Part shown: piece after piece, positions 9,170-18,243 of the stretch | Layout: each line of letters starts with the position of its first letter | How positions within the stretch are numbered: position 1 is the stretch's first letter | DNA from: Actibacterium lipolyticum | GTDB lineage: Bacteria; Pseudomonadota; Alphaproteobacteria; Rhodobacterales; Rhodobacteraceae | Direction: 5' to 3' | Assembly: GCF_900184935.1 (NCBI RefSeq) | Contig: NZ_FXYE01000001.1 | Span: 434,001-498,000 of the forward strand | DNA: 64,000 nucleotides | Made by a program: the position numbers and the translations under genes | Notes under the pieces: model-generated | What the model was told of the DNA's origin: nothing | Seen by the model: only the letters and a program-made list of their open reading frames with translations | Database searches by the model: none

Positions 9170-10933
9170 TCAATAACAGATGGAATCAAGTCGGATATTT
9201 TCACTCTGTGACCTGTAAATAGCTTTGTTCACTACGTAGTCGAAGCTGTTGATCGTGTTATCATGGACCTTTTCCCAGCGCGGGCCCCAGATCAACTCGA
9301 TTATCTGTTCACGTGACCACCCTGTTCTAATGAGGGTCCGGGTCGTCGTGGACAGCAATTTAGCTCTTTGCTTATACGGTATTGCGGACAATCGCGTGAC
9401 CAGTCCCGACGTCACCTCTTGAGGGTATTCGTCTGTTAACAAGCACAGTCCCACAACGATATTATTGGCCGCCTCGGCATTGGGCTGTTCGTCGAACCGG
9501 GCAAACTCGCGGTCTAGCGCGGCAAAAAAAGGTGCCAGCGCGGGTCGCCCGGCATACGCCAACACCTTGACCAGATTCGGTGCTGTTTGGAGATATTGCA
9601 ATTGCTCCAGAATGGCCAAGTACGGCTCCAGATCCGCCTGCGCTTCTTCCGTATAGTGCGAAAACACCTGAGCATGCTCTCTTGAAATGTCTTCCTTACG
9701 GTCAACGTGGTACTCTAACCGTTCCATTGCCTCGGTTCTGAACATTTTGGCCAGCGCCGGATCGTGCGCCGCAGCCAACCCGGCTGCCTGTTCAAGCCAC
9801 CTCTCACCCTGCGTGTATTTCTTTTGAATCGCTGCAAGCAACAGTTCGGCATCTTCTTTTTCGAACTGGTCGGATTTCTTAAGCTGGTCGAAGAAATCCT
9901 GCATCGCATACGGCGAAGCCACCTGGTCGCCTTGCGGCCCTTCGATCGCCCTGCGTAATTGTTCGCGTGCGTTCTTCAGCATATCAATTTTGGGCAACGT
10001 GACTGAACGGGCAAAAGTTTTGTCGATAAAGCTTGTGGTCGGCTTCATTTTGGTCGGGGCAAGAGGCCACGTCTTGCGACGGGCAACATGGTATTTTGCA
10101 TATTTGGCACCACCTTGAAACAAATGTTCACCGACATCGCTGACCAAAATGAGCGGTGTCTGCAAATGCTCAGCTTGCGTTTCAGTGCGACGGAAAATTA
10201 TGTTGGTTTGGCCGTTTTCGACCGTCGCTACTTCCGTGGTAGAGGTTTGGATCTGCCCCGGTGCAATTTGCAGAATACCCACGGGCTCATCGAGTTTTTC
10301 ACTATGGGTACGCCACGACAGCATCATTTCTGCGTGCGCTGGTGTCGCTTGCCCAGGCACGATACACAGATTTGACAGCCGCATTCTCTTCTGCATCCGA
10401 AGTGAAAGGCTCTTGGGCGGTGTGCAGCCCGGAACCAGATCGATGCGATGTGCCGCGCTGCTAAGACCATCATTGGCCAGTGACACCACCTCCCGAGCTC
10501 GTCCCGTAACAAGGATCCAGCTACAGATTTCGTCGCAGCCCTCGCCCCATCCCTGCAGAGACACCACCTCGGCAGTCAGGTTCTCCGGTGGCTCACCGAT
10601 GCTTTTCGCGCTCAACTCCGCCAGTTTCACATCGATCACGCGATTAACCTGGTAGGGCAGAAAGGTGACCACGCCGACAGGCACCGCCAACGCGACAACC
10701 CAGGCAGCACGGTGCATGAATGGCCGAAAAAGGAAATACAACAGCCGCGCGGCCAACAGCACGGCGAACACCGTTGGTATGATGGCGAAGAGCTTCACGA
10801 TGGCGAAACTCAATCCCGGAAAAACGAAATTCGACAACGCTGCAATCAAATGAATTTGGGCGTCGAGACCGAACACGAGGGCCGTTGCCAGGCCGAGGAC
10901 AGCCAATAGTACATCGATTGTAGAAATTTTCAT
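9170..10933 (-). CDS. Membrane protein of unknown function
   Basis: 587 residues. The first 100 carry three probable membrane helices: residues 6-26, about 34-66 and about 75-96, the last including WVVALAVPVGVVTFLPY. The remaining 490 residues are soluble and mixed alpha/beta, with short Cys pairs (GCDEICSW) near residue 135. A helical C-terminal half looks like a repeat-type scaffold (FFDQLKKSDQFEKEDAELLL, LYLAILEQLQYL-like helices). I recognise no family. It stands alone, bounded by 364 and 471 bp of non-coding DNA. The long intact frame with a membrane N-terminus argues that it is a real gene. No function is proposed. Confidence 0.75.
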   Translation of the reverse strand: MKISTIDVLLAVLGLATALVFGLDAQIHLIAALSNFVFPGLSFAIVKLFAIIPTVFAVLLAARLLYFLFRPFMHRAAWVVALAVPVGVVTFLPYQVNRVIDVKLAELSAKSIGEPPENLTAEVVSLQGWGEGCDEICSWILVTGRAREVVSLANDGLSSAAHRIDLVPGCTPPKSLSLRMQKRMRLSNLCIVPGQATPAHAEMMLSWRTHSEKLDEPVGILQIAPGQIQTSTTEVATVENGQTNIIFRRTETQAEHLQTPLILVSDVGEHLFQGGAKYAKYHVARRKTWPLAPTKMKPTTSFIDKTFARSVTLPKIDMLKNAREQLRRAIEGPQGDQVASPYAMQDFFDQLKKSDQFEKEDAELLLAAIQKKYTQGERWLEQAAGLAAAHDPALAKMFRTEAMERLEYHVDRKEDISREHAQVFSHYTEEAQADLEPYLAILEQLQYLQTAPNLVKVLAYAGRPALAPFFAALDREFARFDEQPNAEAANNIVVGLCLLTDEYPQEVTSGLVTRLSAIPYKQRAKLLSTTTRTLIRTGWSREQIIELIWGPRWEKVHDNTINSFDYVVNKAIYRSQSENIRLDSICY

Positions 10934-11404
10934 GGTAAACTATTTTACTAACATCGTAGCGTTTCAAAACACGGGTTGTTGCCGTTTATGTTCTGAAAGA
11001 GGAATGGGGCCGATTTGTGAAACCACGATGGTATTCATTAGTAGAAAAGAATGGAGGTCAGTGCGCAGGGCAGGCTCCGACCGACCTATGCCCGCCAATC
11101 CACGACGGTGACAAGCCATGCCCGTATTGACCCCTTAACCACATCACAAGGCAACATTCAAAAGCCGTGTAAAGCGGCCCATATCCTACCTTGGCCGAAG
11201 ATCATGATGCCGCGCTGCGGTCCGTCAATCCGGACATTCGCTGCGGGCGCACGGAATAGACTCCATCTGACGACCGGATCGCGGAGTTATCGCTTCGAAT
11301 ACGTTCTTGACTGCTTAAAATCTTCCACTAAGCCGTTTGATGTCTATCGGACAATTGTGAATTGATAGCGGCAACAAGACGCAAATTCGAAAGCACATAG
11401 AAAC
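10934..11404. other. Non-coding stretch between two divergent genes
   Basis: It contains the start regions of the unknown membrane protein (leftward) and of the M20 amidohydrolase (rightward). A 104-codon open frame at 11051-11365 has no protein-like composition and no ribosome site. Phrases such as CGCTGCGGTCCGTC and GGACATTCGCTGCGGG resemble worn intergenic repeats. No clear promoter was identified. Confidence 0.45.
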
Positions 11405-12565
11405 ATGCTGACAAATAGTGATCTAGTTGAACTGACAAACTTTCGTCGTGCTCTTCACCGCCGCCCCGAAATCTCTGGCGAAGAAATAGAAACAGCAAGA
11501 ACCATTGTTGAGGCGCTGAAGCCGATGTCGCCCACACGGATTGTGACTGGGCTGGGTGGACATGGTGTGGCAGCGGTCTTTGATAGTGGTCAAGACGGTC
11601 CGGCGGTTCTGTTTCGCGCTGAACTTGATGCCCTGCCTATTGAAGAGCGCAACGGCTCAATTGCGTGGCTTTCTGAAAGTCCTGGCAAGAGCCATGTCTG
11701 CGGCCATGATGGCCACATGACAATGCTGCTTGCGTTGGGGCGGATGATCTCGCGCAAGCCGGTCGCCAAAGGGCGCGTGATATTGATGTTTCAGCCTGCG
11801 GAAGAAGATGGAAGCGGTGCCAAAGCTGTCGTCGCGGATCCGGCCTTCGAAGACCTTAGACCAGATTGGGCCTTTGCCATCCATAATGAACCTGGAAGCC
11901 CATTTGGGTTTGTTTCGACTCGCATTGGGCTGATGAATTGCGCGTCCTTAGGGCTAAAGATCACGCTTAGCGGAAAAACGGCCCACGCCGCGGACCCGCA
12001 AGACGGTGTCTCACCTGCCTTGGCTGTCGCCAAACTAATCCCTGCACTTGATGCACTCGGTCACGGCGAAGGCGGACCACGCAATGACGATTTTCGCTTG
12101 GTGACAATCACCCATGCCAATATCGGTGAGCCGACTTTCGGAATTGCCCCCGGTGAAGCGGAAGTATTTGCAACTCTGCGCACGGCAGCTGACGCAAGCA
12201 TCGAAAGTCTCGAGGACGCAGCGCGAGACCTTGCCGCTTCTGTGGCGAATGAATTCGGGCTGGGAGTCAGTTTTGATGTCCACGACCATTTCGCGGCTTC
12301 TGTAAATGACGCAGAGGCGTATGCAGTCGCAGTGAAGGCAATGGATGCAATCGGTGTCCCACATGGGGAAGAGAGCGTGCCAATGCGTGCATCCGAGGAC
12401 TTCGGTGTATTTGGATGGAACGCAAAAGCCGCGATGTTGTGCCTGGGACCGGGCGAAGATCATGCTGCCTTACACAACCCGGATTACGATTTCCCCGATG
12501 ACTTGATCCCAATCGGAAGTTCAATCTATGAACGCATCGTGCGCGATTTGCTGGGAAGCAAGTAG
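11405..12565 (+). CDS. M20 family amidohydrolase (N-acyl amino acid hydrolase type)
   Basis: 386 residues. N-terminal LHRRPEISGEE, the metal-site segment VCGHDGHMTMLLALG, and FQPAEEDGSGAKAV are diagnostic of the M20D amidohydrolases (hippurate or N-acyl-L-amino-acid amidohydrolases). The dimerisation domain follows (LKITLSGKTAHAADP) and the last metal ligand region is LHNPDYDFPDDLI. It probably hydrolyses N-acylated amino acids in the cytoplasm. It is a single gene, divergent from the unknown membrane protein and convergent with the pyroglutamate operon. A possible link to amino-acid salvage is inference. Confidence 0.85.
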   Translation: MLTNSDLVELTNFRRALHRRPEISGEEIETARTIVEALKPMSPTRIVTGLGGHGVAAVFDSGQDGPAVLFRAELDALPIEERNGSIAWLSESPGKSHVCGHDGHMTMLLALGRMISRKPVAKGRVILMFQPAEEDGSGAKAVVADPAFEDLRPDWAFAIHNEPGSPFGFVSTRIGLMNCASLGLKITLSGKTAHAADPQDGVSPALAVAKLIPALDALGHGEGGPRNDDFRLVTITHANIGEPTFGIAPGEAEVFATLRTAADASIESLEDAARDLAASVANEFGLGVSFDVHDHFAASVNDAEAYAVAVKAMDAIGVPHGEESVPMRASEDFGVFGWNAKAAMLCLGPGEDHAALHNPDYDFPDDLIPIGSSIYERIVRDLLGSK

Positions 12566-12625
12566 CGCTTTGCGAACGCCCGTTCTTGATGCAGCTGTTC
12601 GCTTCGATACGTTTAGAATGTTAAC

Positions 12626-12660
12626 TTGGGTTCGAAGCTGCCGTTCTCCACATTGCAGCA
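12626..12660 (+). repeat. Intergenic repeat, copy B
   Basis: Begins TTGGGTTCGAAGCTGCCGTT and ends TTGCAGCA. It pairs with copy A at 8851-8885. The substitutions are scattered, as in an old degenerate element. It lies in the 255-bp gap between the M20 gene and pxpA; the rest of that gap shows nothing recognisable. Confidence 0.5.
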
Positions 12661-12820
12661 AGTCCAGCATCCCTGGTGTGTCTGACCTCAGACAACCTAT
12701 GTGGTCGCCCTGCCGGAATCTCAGCCCGTCTCAAGTATGGTGAAAGAGTTTATGGCCATCCTTCGCGAGACTGCTGCGTCTTTTGGCACAGATGGGGGGG
12801 CAGGGGGTGATACCGCTCTT

Positions 12821-13594
12821 CTAAACGGGTTGCCCTTCAAACTGCGCAAGGGTTACACCGCTATCGTGCAATTCACGGCGAACTTCGGCTGCAATGCGGA
12901 CCGCTGTGGGGGTGTCACCGTGAAGGCAGATCGTATCAATACGCGTTTCGATGCGTTTGCCGCTTTCGGTGATTATGGCACCTTCGCGGACCATTTCGGC
13001 CATGCGGCGGCCTGCCTCGTCCGGGTCATGGATCACGGCACCGGGCAAGGCGCGATCGACCAAAGTTGCGTCATCGTTATAGGCCCGATCCGCAAAAATC
13101 TCGCAGGCAACCTTGCAGCCTAAGGCAGATGCGGCGCGTTGCTGGGCTGTGCCAGCCAAAACCATAATGATAATATCGGGGGCGATATCGAGTGCGGCTT
13201 CATAACAGGCCTTGGCCATCGCCTCATCCTCGGATGCCATATTTGCCATTGCGCCATGAAGTTTAAGATGGCGCACCGAGCTGCCAGCGGCCGCCGCCAT
13301 CGCCTGAGCGGCACCCAGTTGATAACGCACAAGATTCTGAAGGGAACCAATAGCAAAGTTCATCCGCTGACGCCCGAACCCGTGCAGATCAGGAAAGCCC
13401 GGGTGCGCGCCGACGCCAACGCGCTTTTGCGCCGCCGCCTTCATTGTTGCGGCCATCACGTCCCAGTCGCCGGCATGAAATCCGCAGGCGACATTGGCGG
13501 AGGTCACGATATCCAGCAAGGCCGCGTCATCGCCCATTTTCCAAGCGCCATAGCTTTCGCCCATGTCGGCATTCAGATCGACCGTTTGTGCCAT
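12821..13594 (-). CDS. pxpA: 5-oxoprolinase subunit A (LamB/YcsF family)
   Basis: 257 residues, normal length. The N-terminus VDLNADMGESYGAWKMGDD and SANVACGFHAGD, then GVGAHPGFPDLHGFGR, are the classic LamB/YcsF signature. With PxpB and PxpC it forms the ATP-dependent 5-oxoprolinase that converts 5-oxoproline (pyroglutamate) to glutamate. The ATG is preceded by AAGGAG at a good distance, so it is preferred over a start five codons upstream. The gene begins one base after the pxpC stop and is the last gene of the operon. It removes a lactam that forms spontaneously from glutamine. Confidence 0.95.
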   Translation of the reverse strand: MAQTVDLNADMGESYGAWKMGDDAALLDIVTSANVACGFHAGDWDVMAATMKAAAQKRVGVGAHPGFPDLHGFGRQRMNFAIGSLQNLVRYQLGAAQAMAAAAGSSVRHLKLHGAMANMASEDEAMAKACYEAALDIAPDIIIMVLAGTAQQRAASALGCKVACEIFADRAYNDDATLVDRALPGAVIHDPDEAGRRMAEMVREGAIITESGKRIETRIDTICLHGDTPTAVRIAAEVRRELHDSGVTLAQFEGQPV

Positions 13595-13595
13595 C

Positions 13596-14618
13596 CTAAA
13601 CTCCTTCAATGTCTTCGTTTCCGGCGACCACTCCGCCGATCAGATTGTATGAAAGCAGATCGCGCATAAGACGCGGATCGCGGATCAACGGGCGGCAGTG
13701 CTTGCCCAGCTCTGCGCGCCGTTTGGCCTCTGCGCGCTCCATATCTACAGCCTCTTCCAGATCGACAAAGCGAAACCGCAGTTCGGCCCCTGCCGGTGCC
13801 TGTGCCACGCGTGGCAGATCGCAGGGCAGAACTGTGCCGATCCTAGGATAGCCGCCGGTGGTTTGGCATTCGACCATCAACACAAAGGGCATGCCATCGC
13901 CGGTGATCTGAATGTCGCCCGGCAACACAATTTCAGACACCACGTTGCGCCCGCCCTCGATGTGATATCCCCCGCCTTGAGGGGTCAACGCCACACCCAT
14001 TCTGTTTGCCCGGGCGGCACGGTGCAGCGGTTCGGCTTGCAGGCGGTCTAGCTCGGCCTTGCCGAAAAGATGGGTTTGAAAGCTGGGGGTGAGGCGAACC
14101 GCACCGCCGTGAAAGCGGTCTTCAGGTTCTATCATCCTGTTTGTTTCGCTTCCCACGTCGGTGCCAATGGCCAGCGTATCGCCATCCTGTAACAGCGTGC
14201 CGATTCCGGCGGCGAGGTGCGCGGACGCGGCACCCAAAAACGGGTCTGCAGCAAACCCGCCGCCAACATGCAAATAACCGTAACAGCCCGCCGTGGCGGC
14301 ACCAATGGACAAACGCGCACCAGCAGGCAACCGGTGCGACGCGTTCCACACCACCGCCTCGCCGTCGATTGTTGCACGCATGGGCGCGCCCGTAAGTGCG
14401 ATGCGCATGTCCTCGTTGGCCTGAAATTCCCCGCCCAACGCTGCCATTTCCAGCGCAAGCGTATCGGCAGGCTGACCAAGCAACGCTGCGCCTTCGGCCA
14501 GCGCCAGCCTGTCTGCTGCCCCACCGCGCGACAAGCCAAGAGCCAACTGGCCGGGGCGCCCCATGTCCTGCAATGTCATGCTGGGGCCGGCGCGTAAGAT
14601 CGACAGTTTGGCGCTCAT
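13596..14618 (-). CDS. pxpC: 5-oxoprolinase subunit C (biotin-dependent carboxyltransferase-like)
   Basis: 340 residues. SILRAGPSMTLQDMGRPGQL at the start, SRGGAADRLALAEGAALLG, and GYPRIGTVLPCDLPRVAQA are typical of PxpC (KipA/YbgK, AHS2 domain). It couples with PxpB to phosphorylate and open pyroglutamate. Its start overlaps the pxpB stop by ATGA and its stop is one base before pxpA, so the three subunits are translationally coupled in the order B-C-A. Confidence 0.94.
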   Translation of the reverse strand: MSAKLSILRAGPSMTLQDMGRPGQLALGLSRGGAADRLALAEGAALLGQPADTLALEMAALGGEFQANEDMRIALTGAPMRATIDGEAVVWNASHRLPAGARLSIGAATAGCYGYLHVGGGFAADPFLGAASAHLAAGIGTLLQDGDTLAIGTDVGSETNRMIEPEDRFHGGAVRLTPSFQTHLFGKAELDRLQAEPLHRAARANRMGVALTPQGGGYHIEGGRNVVSEIVLPGDIQITGDGMPFVLMVECQTTGGYPRIGTVLPCDLPRVAQAPAGAELRFRFVDLEEAVDMERAEAKRRAELGKHCRPLIRDPRLMRDLLSYNLIGGVVAGNEDIEGV

Positions 14619-15355
14619 TTGATCATCTCGTAGGTTGCGCCGCCGTCGGGATCGCTGCGCATGTTGTTCAATGACGCGGCATCCGTGGCGATGAACTGCA
14701 CCTCGTCACCGGGCCGCAAAAGGATCGGTTCGTCCGCCTTGGGTTGGAACAGGTTGATTGCCGTCTGGCCGACATGCTGCCAGCCAGTCGGCGCAGAAAC
14801 ACCAAACAGCACGAATTGCCGGATCGCCACGACCAAAGCACCTTGCGGGACGCGGTCCGTCAATTGGCTTTGGCGGGGAATGTCCCAGACTTCCGGCAAC
14901 TCACCAAGATAGGGCTGACCGGGCGAAAAGCCGAGCGCCTGCACCCGCACGCGCGCGTCTGATAGAGAGGTGACCGCCTCGGCTTCGCTCATCCCCGCTG
15001 CCGCGGCGGCCTGCGCAAGTTGCGGGGCCAGATCGGTGCCATAAACTGTTGGAATGCGCCAAAACCGCCGCCCCTCCGGCAAGACCGCGTCGAACCAGTT
15101 GCGGCGTTTCAAAAGGGTTTCCACCTTGGCTTGCAACACGTCGTGCGGCAGGTGCAAAGGGTCAAAGCGGACGAAACAAGACACTAGTGTTGATGATGTT
15201 TCCTCGACCCCGTCCCAACCTTCGGCCTCGACTGCAGCACGAAAGGCCAATGCGGCACGGTTGGCAGGTTCGCTTAATTTGTCACCAAAGCTGATCAACA
15301 GACCGTCCACACCGCCGGTGCGGATCATGGGGAATTCAGGTGTTGGATAGGTCAC
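14615..15355 (-). CDS. pxpB: 5-oxoprolinase subunit B (KipI/AHS1 domain)
   Basis: 246 residues from a GTG that overlaps the TRAP permease stop (GTGA, 15352-15355). A longer in-frame reading would run deep inside the permease gene and is rejected. FPMIRTGGVDGLLISFGD, RRFWRIPTVYGTDLAPQL, ALGFSPGQPYLGELPE and RQFVLFGVSAPTGWQHVGQT are the AHS1/KipI hallmarks. It forms the 5-oxoprolinase with PxpC and PxpA. Direct overlap with a TRAP permease gene supports joint import and cleavage of pyroglutamate. Confidence 0.93.
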   Translation of the reverse strand: MTYPTPEFPMIRTGGVDGLLISFGDKLSEPANRAALAFRAAVEAEGWDGVEETSSTLVSCFVRFDPLHLPHDVLQAKVETLLKRRNWFDAVLPEGRRFWRIPTVYGTDLAPQLAQAAAAAGMSEAEAVTSLSDARVRVQALGFSPGQPYLGELPEVWDIPRQSQLTDRVPQGALVVAIRQFVLFGVSAPTGWQHVGQTAINLFQPKADEPILLRPGDEVQFIATDAASLNNMRSDPDGGATYEMIK

Positions 15356-16647
15356 ATCTGCTCCGGCAGGTATGTCACGATAGAGGGAAAGATTATGATC
15401 ATCACCAATGCGACGATCATCAAAAAGAAAAACGGCAGTGCAGCACGGGCGACAGTCAGGATATCGCGCCCCGTCAGCGATTGTAGCACGAAGAGGTTGA
15501 AGCCCACCGGCGGGGTGATCTGGCTCATCTCGACTACGATCACCAGAAAGATGCCAAACCACAGCGGGTCAATTCCGGCCTGCTGCACCATCGGCATAAT
15601 GACCGAGGCGGTCAGCACCACAACCGAAATCCCGTCAAGGAAACAGCCAAGGATCACGAAGAACACGGTCAGCGCGGCCAGCAGGGTAAAGGTCGACAGA
15701 CCAAGCCCGCCGATCCATTCGGCAAGGCTACGGGGGATGCCGGTAAAGCCCATGGCAACGGTAAGGAAAGACGCACCCGCAAGGATGAAGCCGATCATGC
15801 AGGACGTCACAGTTGCGCCCATCAAGCCATCAACAAAGCTCGCACGGGTCAGCGTGCCGGAACTCCATGACAGGATCAGCGCCAGCACGACCCCGACGGC
15901 CGCGGCATCCGTGGGCGAGGCGATGCCAGCATAGATCGAGCCGATAACCCCGCCGATCAGTAGCATGACCGGAAGCAAACGACGGGAGCGACGCAGCTTT
16001 TCGCGGAAAGTGGCAGAGATATCTTCCATGGGGAGGGTGTCGCGGTTCAACATGGCCCAGATGGCGACATATCCCACGAAGAGGGTCACCAGTAAGACAC
16101 CTGGAAGAACGCCGGCGATAAACAGCCGCGCGATGGATTGTTCGGTCGCCACGCCATAAACGATTAGGATGATCGACGGCGGGATCAGCAGCCCCAGCGT
16201 CGCCGATCCGGCCAGCGTCCCGATCACCATCTTTTCAGGATAGCCGCGTCGCGACAGTTCAGGGATCGAAAGTTTGCCGATGGTGGCGGCCGTTGCCGCC
16301 GATGATCCGGACACCGCAGCGAAGATCCCGCAGGCAAAGACGTTGACGTGCAAAAGCTGCCCCGGCAGGCGGTTCATCCACGGCGAAAGCCCGGTGAACA
16401 TGTCATCGCTGAGGCGCGATCGGAATAGGATTTCACCCATCCAGATGAACAGCGGCAGCGCGGCCAAAGCCCAAGAGTTCGAATGCCCCCACATGGTCGT
16501 CGCCATGACAAGGCCGAGCGGCGCATCAGTGAACAGCGCCATGGCGGCGATGCCCACACCCAGCAGCGAAAGGGCAACCCAAAGCCCCGCGCCAAGGAAG
16601 GCAAAAAGAAGGACAATAAGAATGACCGAAAGGACGGCAACAGACAT
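15352..16647 (-). CDS. TRAP transporter large permease, probable pyroglutamate uptake
   Basis: 431 residues, normal for DctM, with about 12 membrane helices. Motifs: AVSGSSAATAATIGKLSIPE, GSATLGLLIPPSIILIVYG, LGCFLDGISVVVLTASVIMP and SQITPPVGFNLFVLQSL. It is the sodium-coupled translocation subunit. It lies 11 bp after the small permease gene and overlaps pxpB, so 5-oxoproline is the likely substrate, inferred from context only. Confidence 0.93.
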   Translation of the reverse strand: MSVAVLSVILIVLLFAFLGAGLWVALSLLGVGIAAMALFTDAPLGLVMATTMWGHSNSWALAALPLFIWMGEILFRSRLSDDMFTGLSPWMNRLPGQLLHVNVFACGIFAAVSGSSAATAATIGKLSIPELSRRGYPEKMVIGTLAGSATLGLLIPPSIILIVYGVATEQSIARLFIAGVLPGVLLVTLFVGYVAIWAMLNRDTLPMEDISATFREKLRRSRRLLPVMLLIGGVIGSIYAGIASPTDAAAVGVVLALILSWSSGTLTRASFVDGLMGATVTSCMIGFILAGASFLTVAMGFTGIPRSLAEWIGGLGLSTFTLLAALTVFFVILGCFLDGISVVVLTASVIMPMVQQAGIDPLWFGIFLVIVVEMSQITPPVGFNLFVLQSLTGRDILTVARAALPFFFLMIVALVMIIIFPSIVTYLPEQM

Positions 16648-16658
16648 GGCTCAGGCTC

Positions 16659-17207
16659 CTATTCGCTCAGCAGGTTTTCGCCCTTGCCGTCCCAAGACGC
16701 CGGACGACCGCGCAAAAGGCCGACCAGTTCGTCGAGCAGGGCAATGGTGAGTATGATCAGGCCAAGCGCGACCGGCAGTTGCGGCAGCCAGAGCGGAACA
16801 GAGACCATGCCGGATGACCGGTCTCCAAATTCAAAAGACTCGTAGACCAGCAGGATGATATACCAGCTCGCGTAGGCGCTCATCCCCAGAGCAATAGCGA
16901 CGACGATGATTTCAACGCCGCGCTGAGCCCGCGCCGACAGGCGGCTCAGCAGCAGCGTTACGCGGATATGCCCGCCTTCCCGCAACGCATAGGCCAGCGC
17001 AAGAAAGGTAGAAGCGGCCAAAAAGAAGCCGGTGAAATCAGCATAAGACGGGATCGTCAGCCCAAGGCCGGTTCCGGTAATCACGGCGGCGATCTTGTCT
17101 GCAAGGTTAAGGCAGACCTGCACGAAGACTACGGCCACGATGGCCACAATGAATGCCGCAGCCAGCCCGCCGGCTGTTCGGTAGAGATTGTCTAAGGCTT
17201 TTCGCAT
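16659..17207 (-). CDS. TRAP transporter small permease (DctQ)
   Basis: 182 residues with four probable membrane helices (LAAAFIVAIVAVVFVQVCLN near the start; FFLAASTFLALAYALREGGH; a third from the VVAIALGMSAYASWYIILLV stretch; and LPVALGLIILTIALLDELVG). Length and topology match DctQ, which pairs with the large permease encoded downstream. Between it and the binding protein gene upstream lies a strong stem-loop. Confidence 0.9.
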   Translation of the reverse strand: MRKALDNLYRTAGGLAAAFIVAIVAVVFVQVCLNLADKIAAVITGTGLGLTIPSYADFTGFFLAASTFLALAYALREGGHIRVTLLLSRLSARAQRGVEIIVVAIALGMSAYASWYIILLVYESFEFGDRSSGMVSVPLWLPQLPVALGLIILTIALLDELVGLLRGRPASWDGKGENLLSE

Positions 17208-17238
17208 TACCGCCTCCTTACAGGTAAGGGATGAGTTA

Positions 17239-17264
17239 GGCCGGGCGCGGTGGTGCGCCCGACC
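17239..17264 (-). promoter_or_regulatory. Intercistronic stem-loop between dctP and dctQ
   Basis: Arms at 17239-17248 and 17255-17264 pair over ten bases with one G-U, with a six-base loop. No T-run follows on the minus strand. In binding-protein operons such hairpins usually stabilise the upstream message, giving more binding protein than permease. The structure is seen; its role here is inferred. Confidence 0.6.
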
Positions 17265-17271
17265 TGCAGGG

Positions 17272-18243
17272 TTACTGACCGTAGGCGCTCAGAAGCGCGG
17301 CACCGGCGTCGCCTGCTTCGGCGGTCCAGTTTTCCAGCATTTGCGCACCAATCTCGCGCAGCCCTGTCATCAGCTCTTCGGAGGGTTCGACAACGATGAT
17401 GCCGTTTTCAGCCAGAACCGCAGTCTGTGCCTCGGTTTCGGCACGGCTCATTTCCCAGCCGCGGGCTTCTGCGGCGGCGGCTGCTTCAAGAACGGCGGCC
17501 TGGGTGGCGTCGTCCAGACGGCGGAAAGAACGGGTGTTCACCACCACGACGTTTTTCGGGATCCAGGCCTGAATGTCAGTGTAGTGGGTCAGGAAGTCCC
17601 AAGCCTTGGAGTTCACGCCGGTTGAGGGGGAGGTGATCATTGCCTCAACACGTCCGGTGCTGAAGGCCTGCGGAATATCCGGATTTTCGACCTGCGTCGG
17701 CGCTGCGCCTGCGAGGTTGGCGAATTCTTCGAGGGTGGCGTTATAGGTGCGGAACTTCAGCCCTGCGAGGTCTTCGACCGAGGTGATCTCGTTGTTGGTA
17801 TAAAGCCCCTGCGGCGGCCATGGCACCGAATAGAGCACCATCATGCCCTGTTTTGCCAGCAACTCGGAAATAGCATCCTTCTGGGCGGCCCAGAGCCTTT
17901 CTGCGTCATCGTAGTTTGTCGCAAGGAAAGGCAGCGAATCCGCGCCAAAGGCCGGGTCTTCATTGGCCAGAAGCGACAGGAAAAACTCGCCAATGGGCAC
18001 CTGACCGCTGCGCACCGCTCTGCTGATTTCGGGGTGCTTAAAGAGCGATGCCGCCGAATGGACGTTGATTTCGAGCGCGCCATCTGTGGCAGCGGCTACA
18101 TCAGAGGCAAATTCGGTGATGTTGACTGTGTGGAAGGTCGCGTCTGGGTAAGGTGTCGGCATATCCCAGGTTTCAGCCTGGGCACTGATGGCCAGACCCG
18201 CCAGAGCGGCGGCAGTTCCGCCAAGAATTCGTGAAATGAGCAT
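17272..18243 (-). CDS. TRAP transporter substrate-binding protein (DctP)
   Basis: 323 residues from the ATG at 18241-18243, which has GGGAG eight bases upstream and begins a clear signal peptide (ISRILGGTAAALAGLAISAQ, cleavage near residue 23). An upstream in-frame start would place 52 non-secretory residues before it and is rejected. The mature part has the DctP pattern (SLFKHPEISRAVRSGQVPIG, LAGLKFRTYNATLEEFANLA, AMITSPSTGVNSKAWDFLTH). It would capture the solute in the periplasm. It is the first gene of the dctP-dctQ-dctM-pxpB-pxpC-pxpA operon. Confidence 0.93.
   Translation of the reverse strand: MLISRILGGTAAALAGLAISAQAETWDMPTPYPDATFHTVNITEFASDVAAATDGALEINVHSAASLFKHPEISRAVRSGQVPIGEFFLSLLANEDPAFGADSLPFLATNYDDAERLWAAQKDAISELLAKQGMMVLYSVPWPPQGLYTNNEITSVEDLAGLKFRTYNATLEEFANLAGAAPTQVENPDIPQAFSTGRVEAMITSPSTGVNSKAWDFLTHYTDIQAWIPKNVVVVNTRSFRRLDDATQAAVLEAAAAAEARGWEMSRAETEAQTAVLAENGIIVVEPSEELMTGLREIGAQMLENWTAEAGDAGAALLSAYGQ

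Noticed and set aside
11051-11365. 104-codon plus-strand frame before the M20 gene
   Set aside because: Composition is not protein-like and it overlaps repeat-like text.
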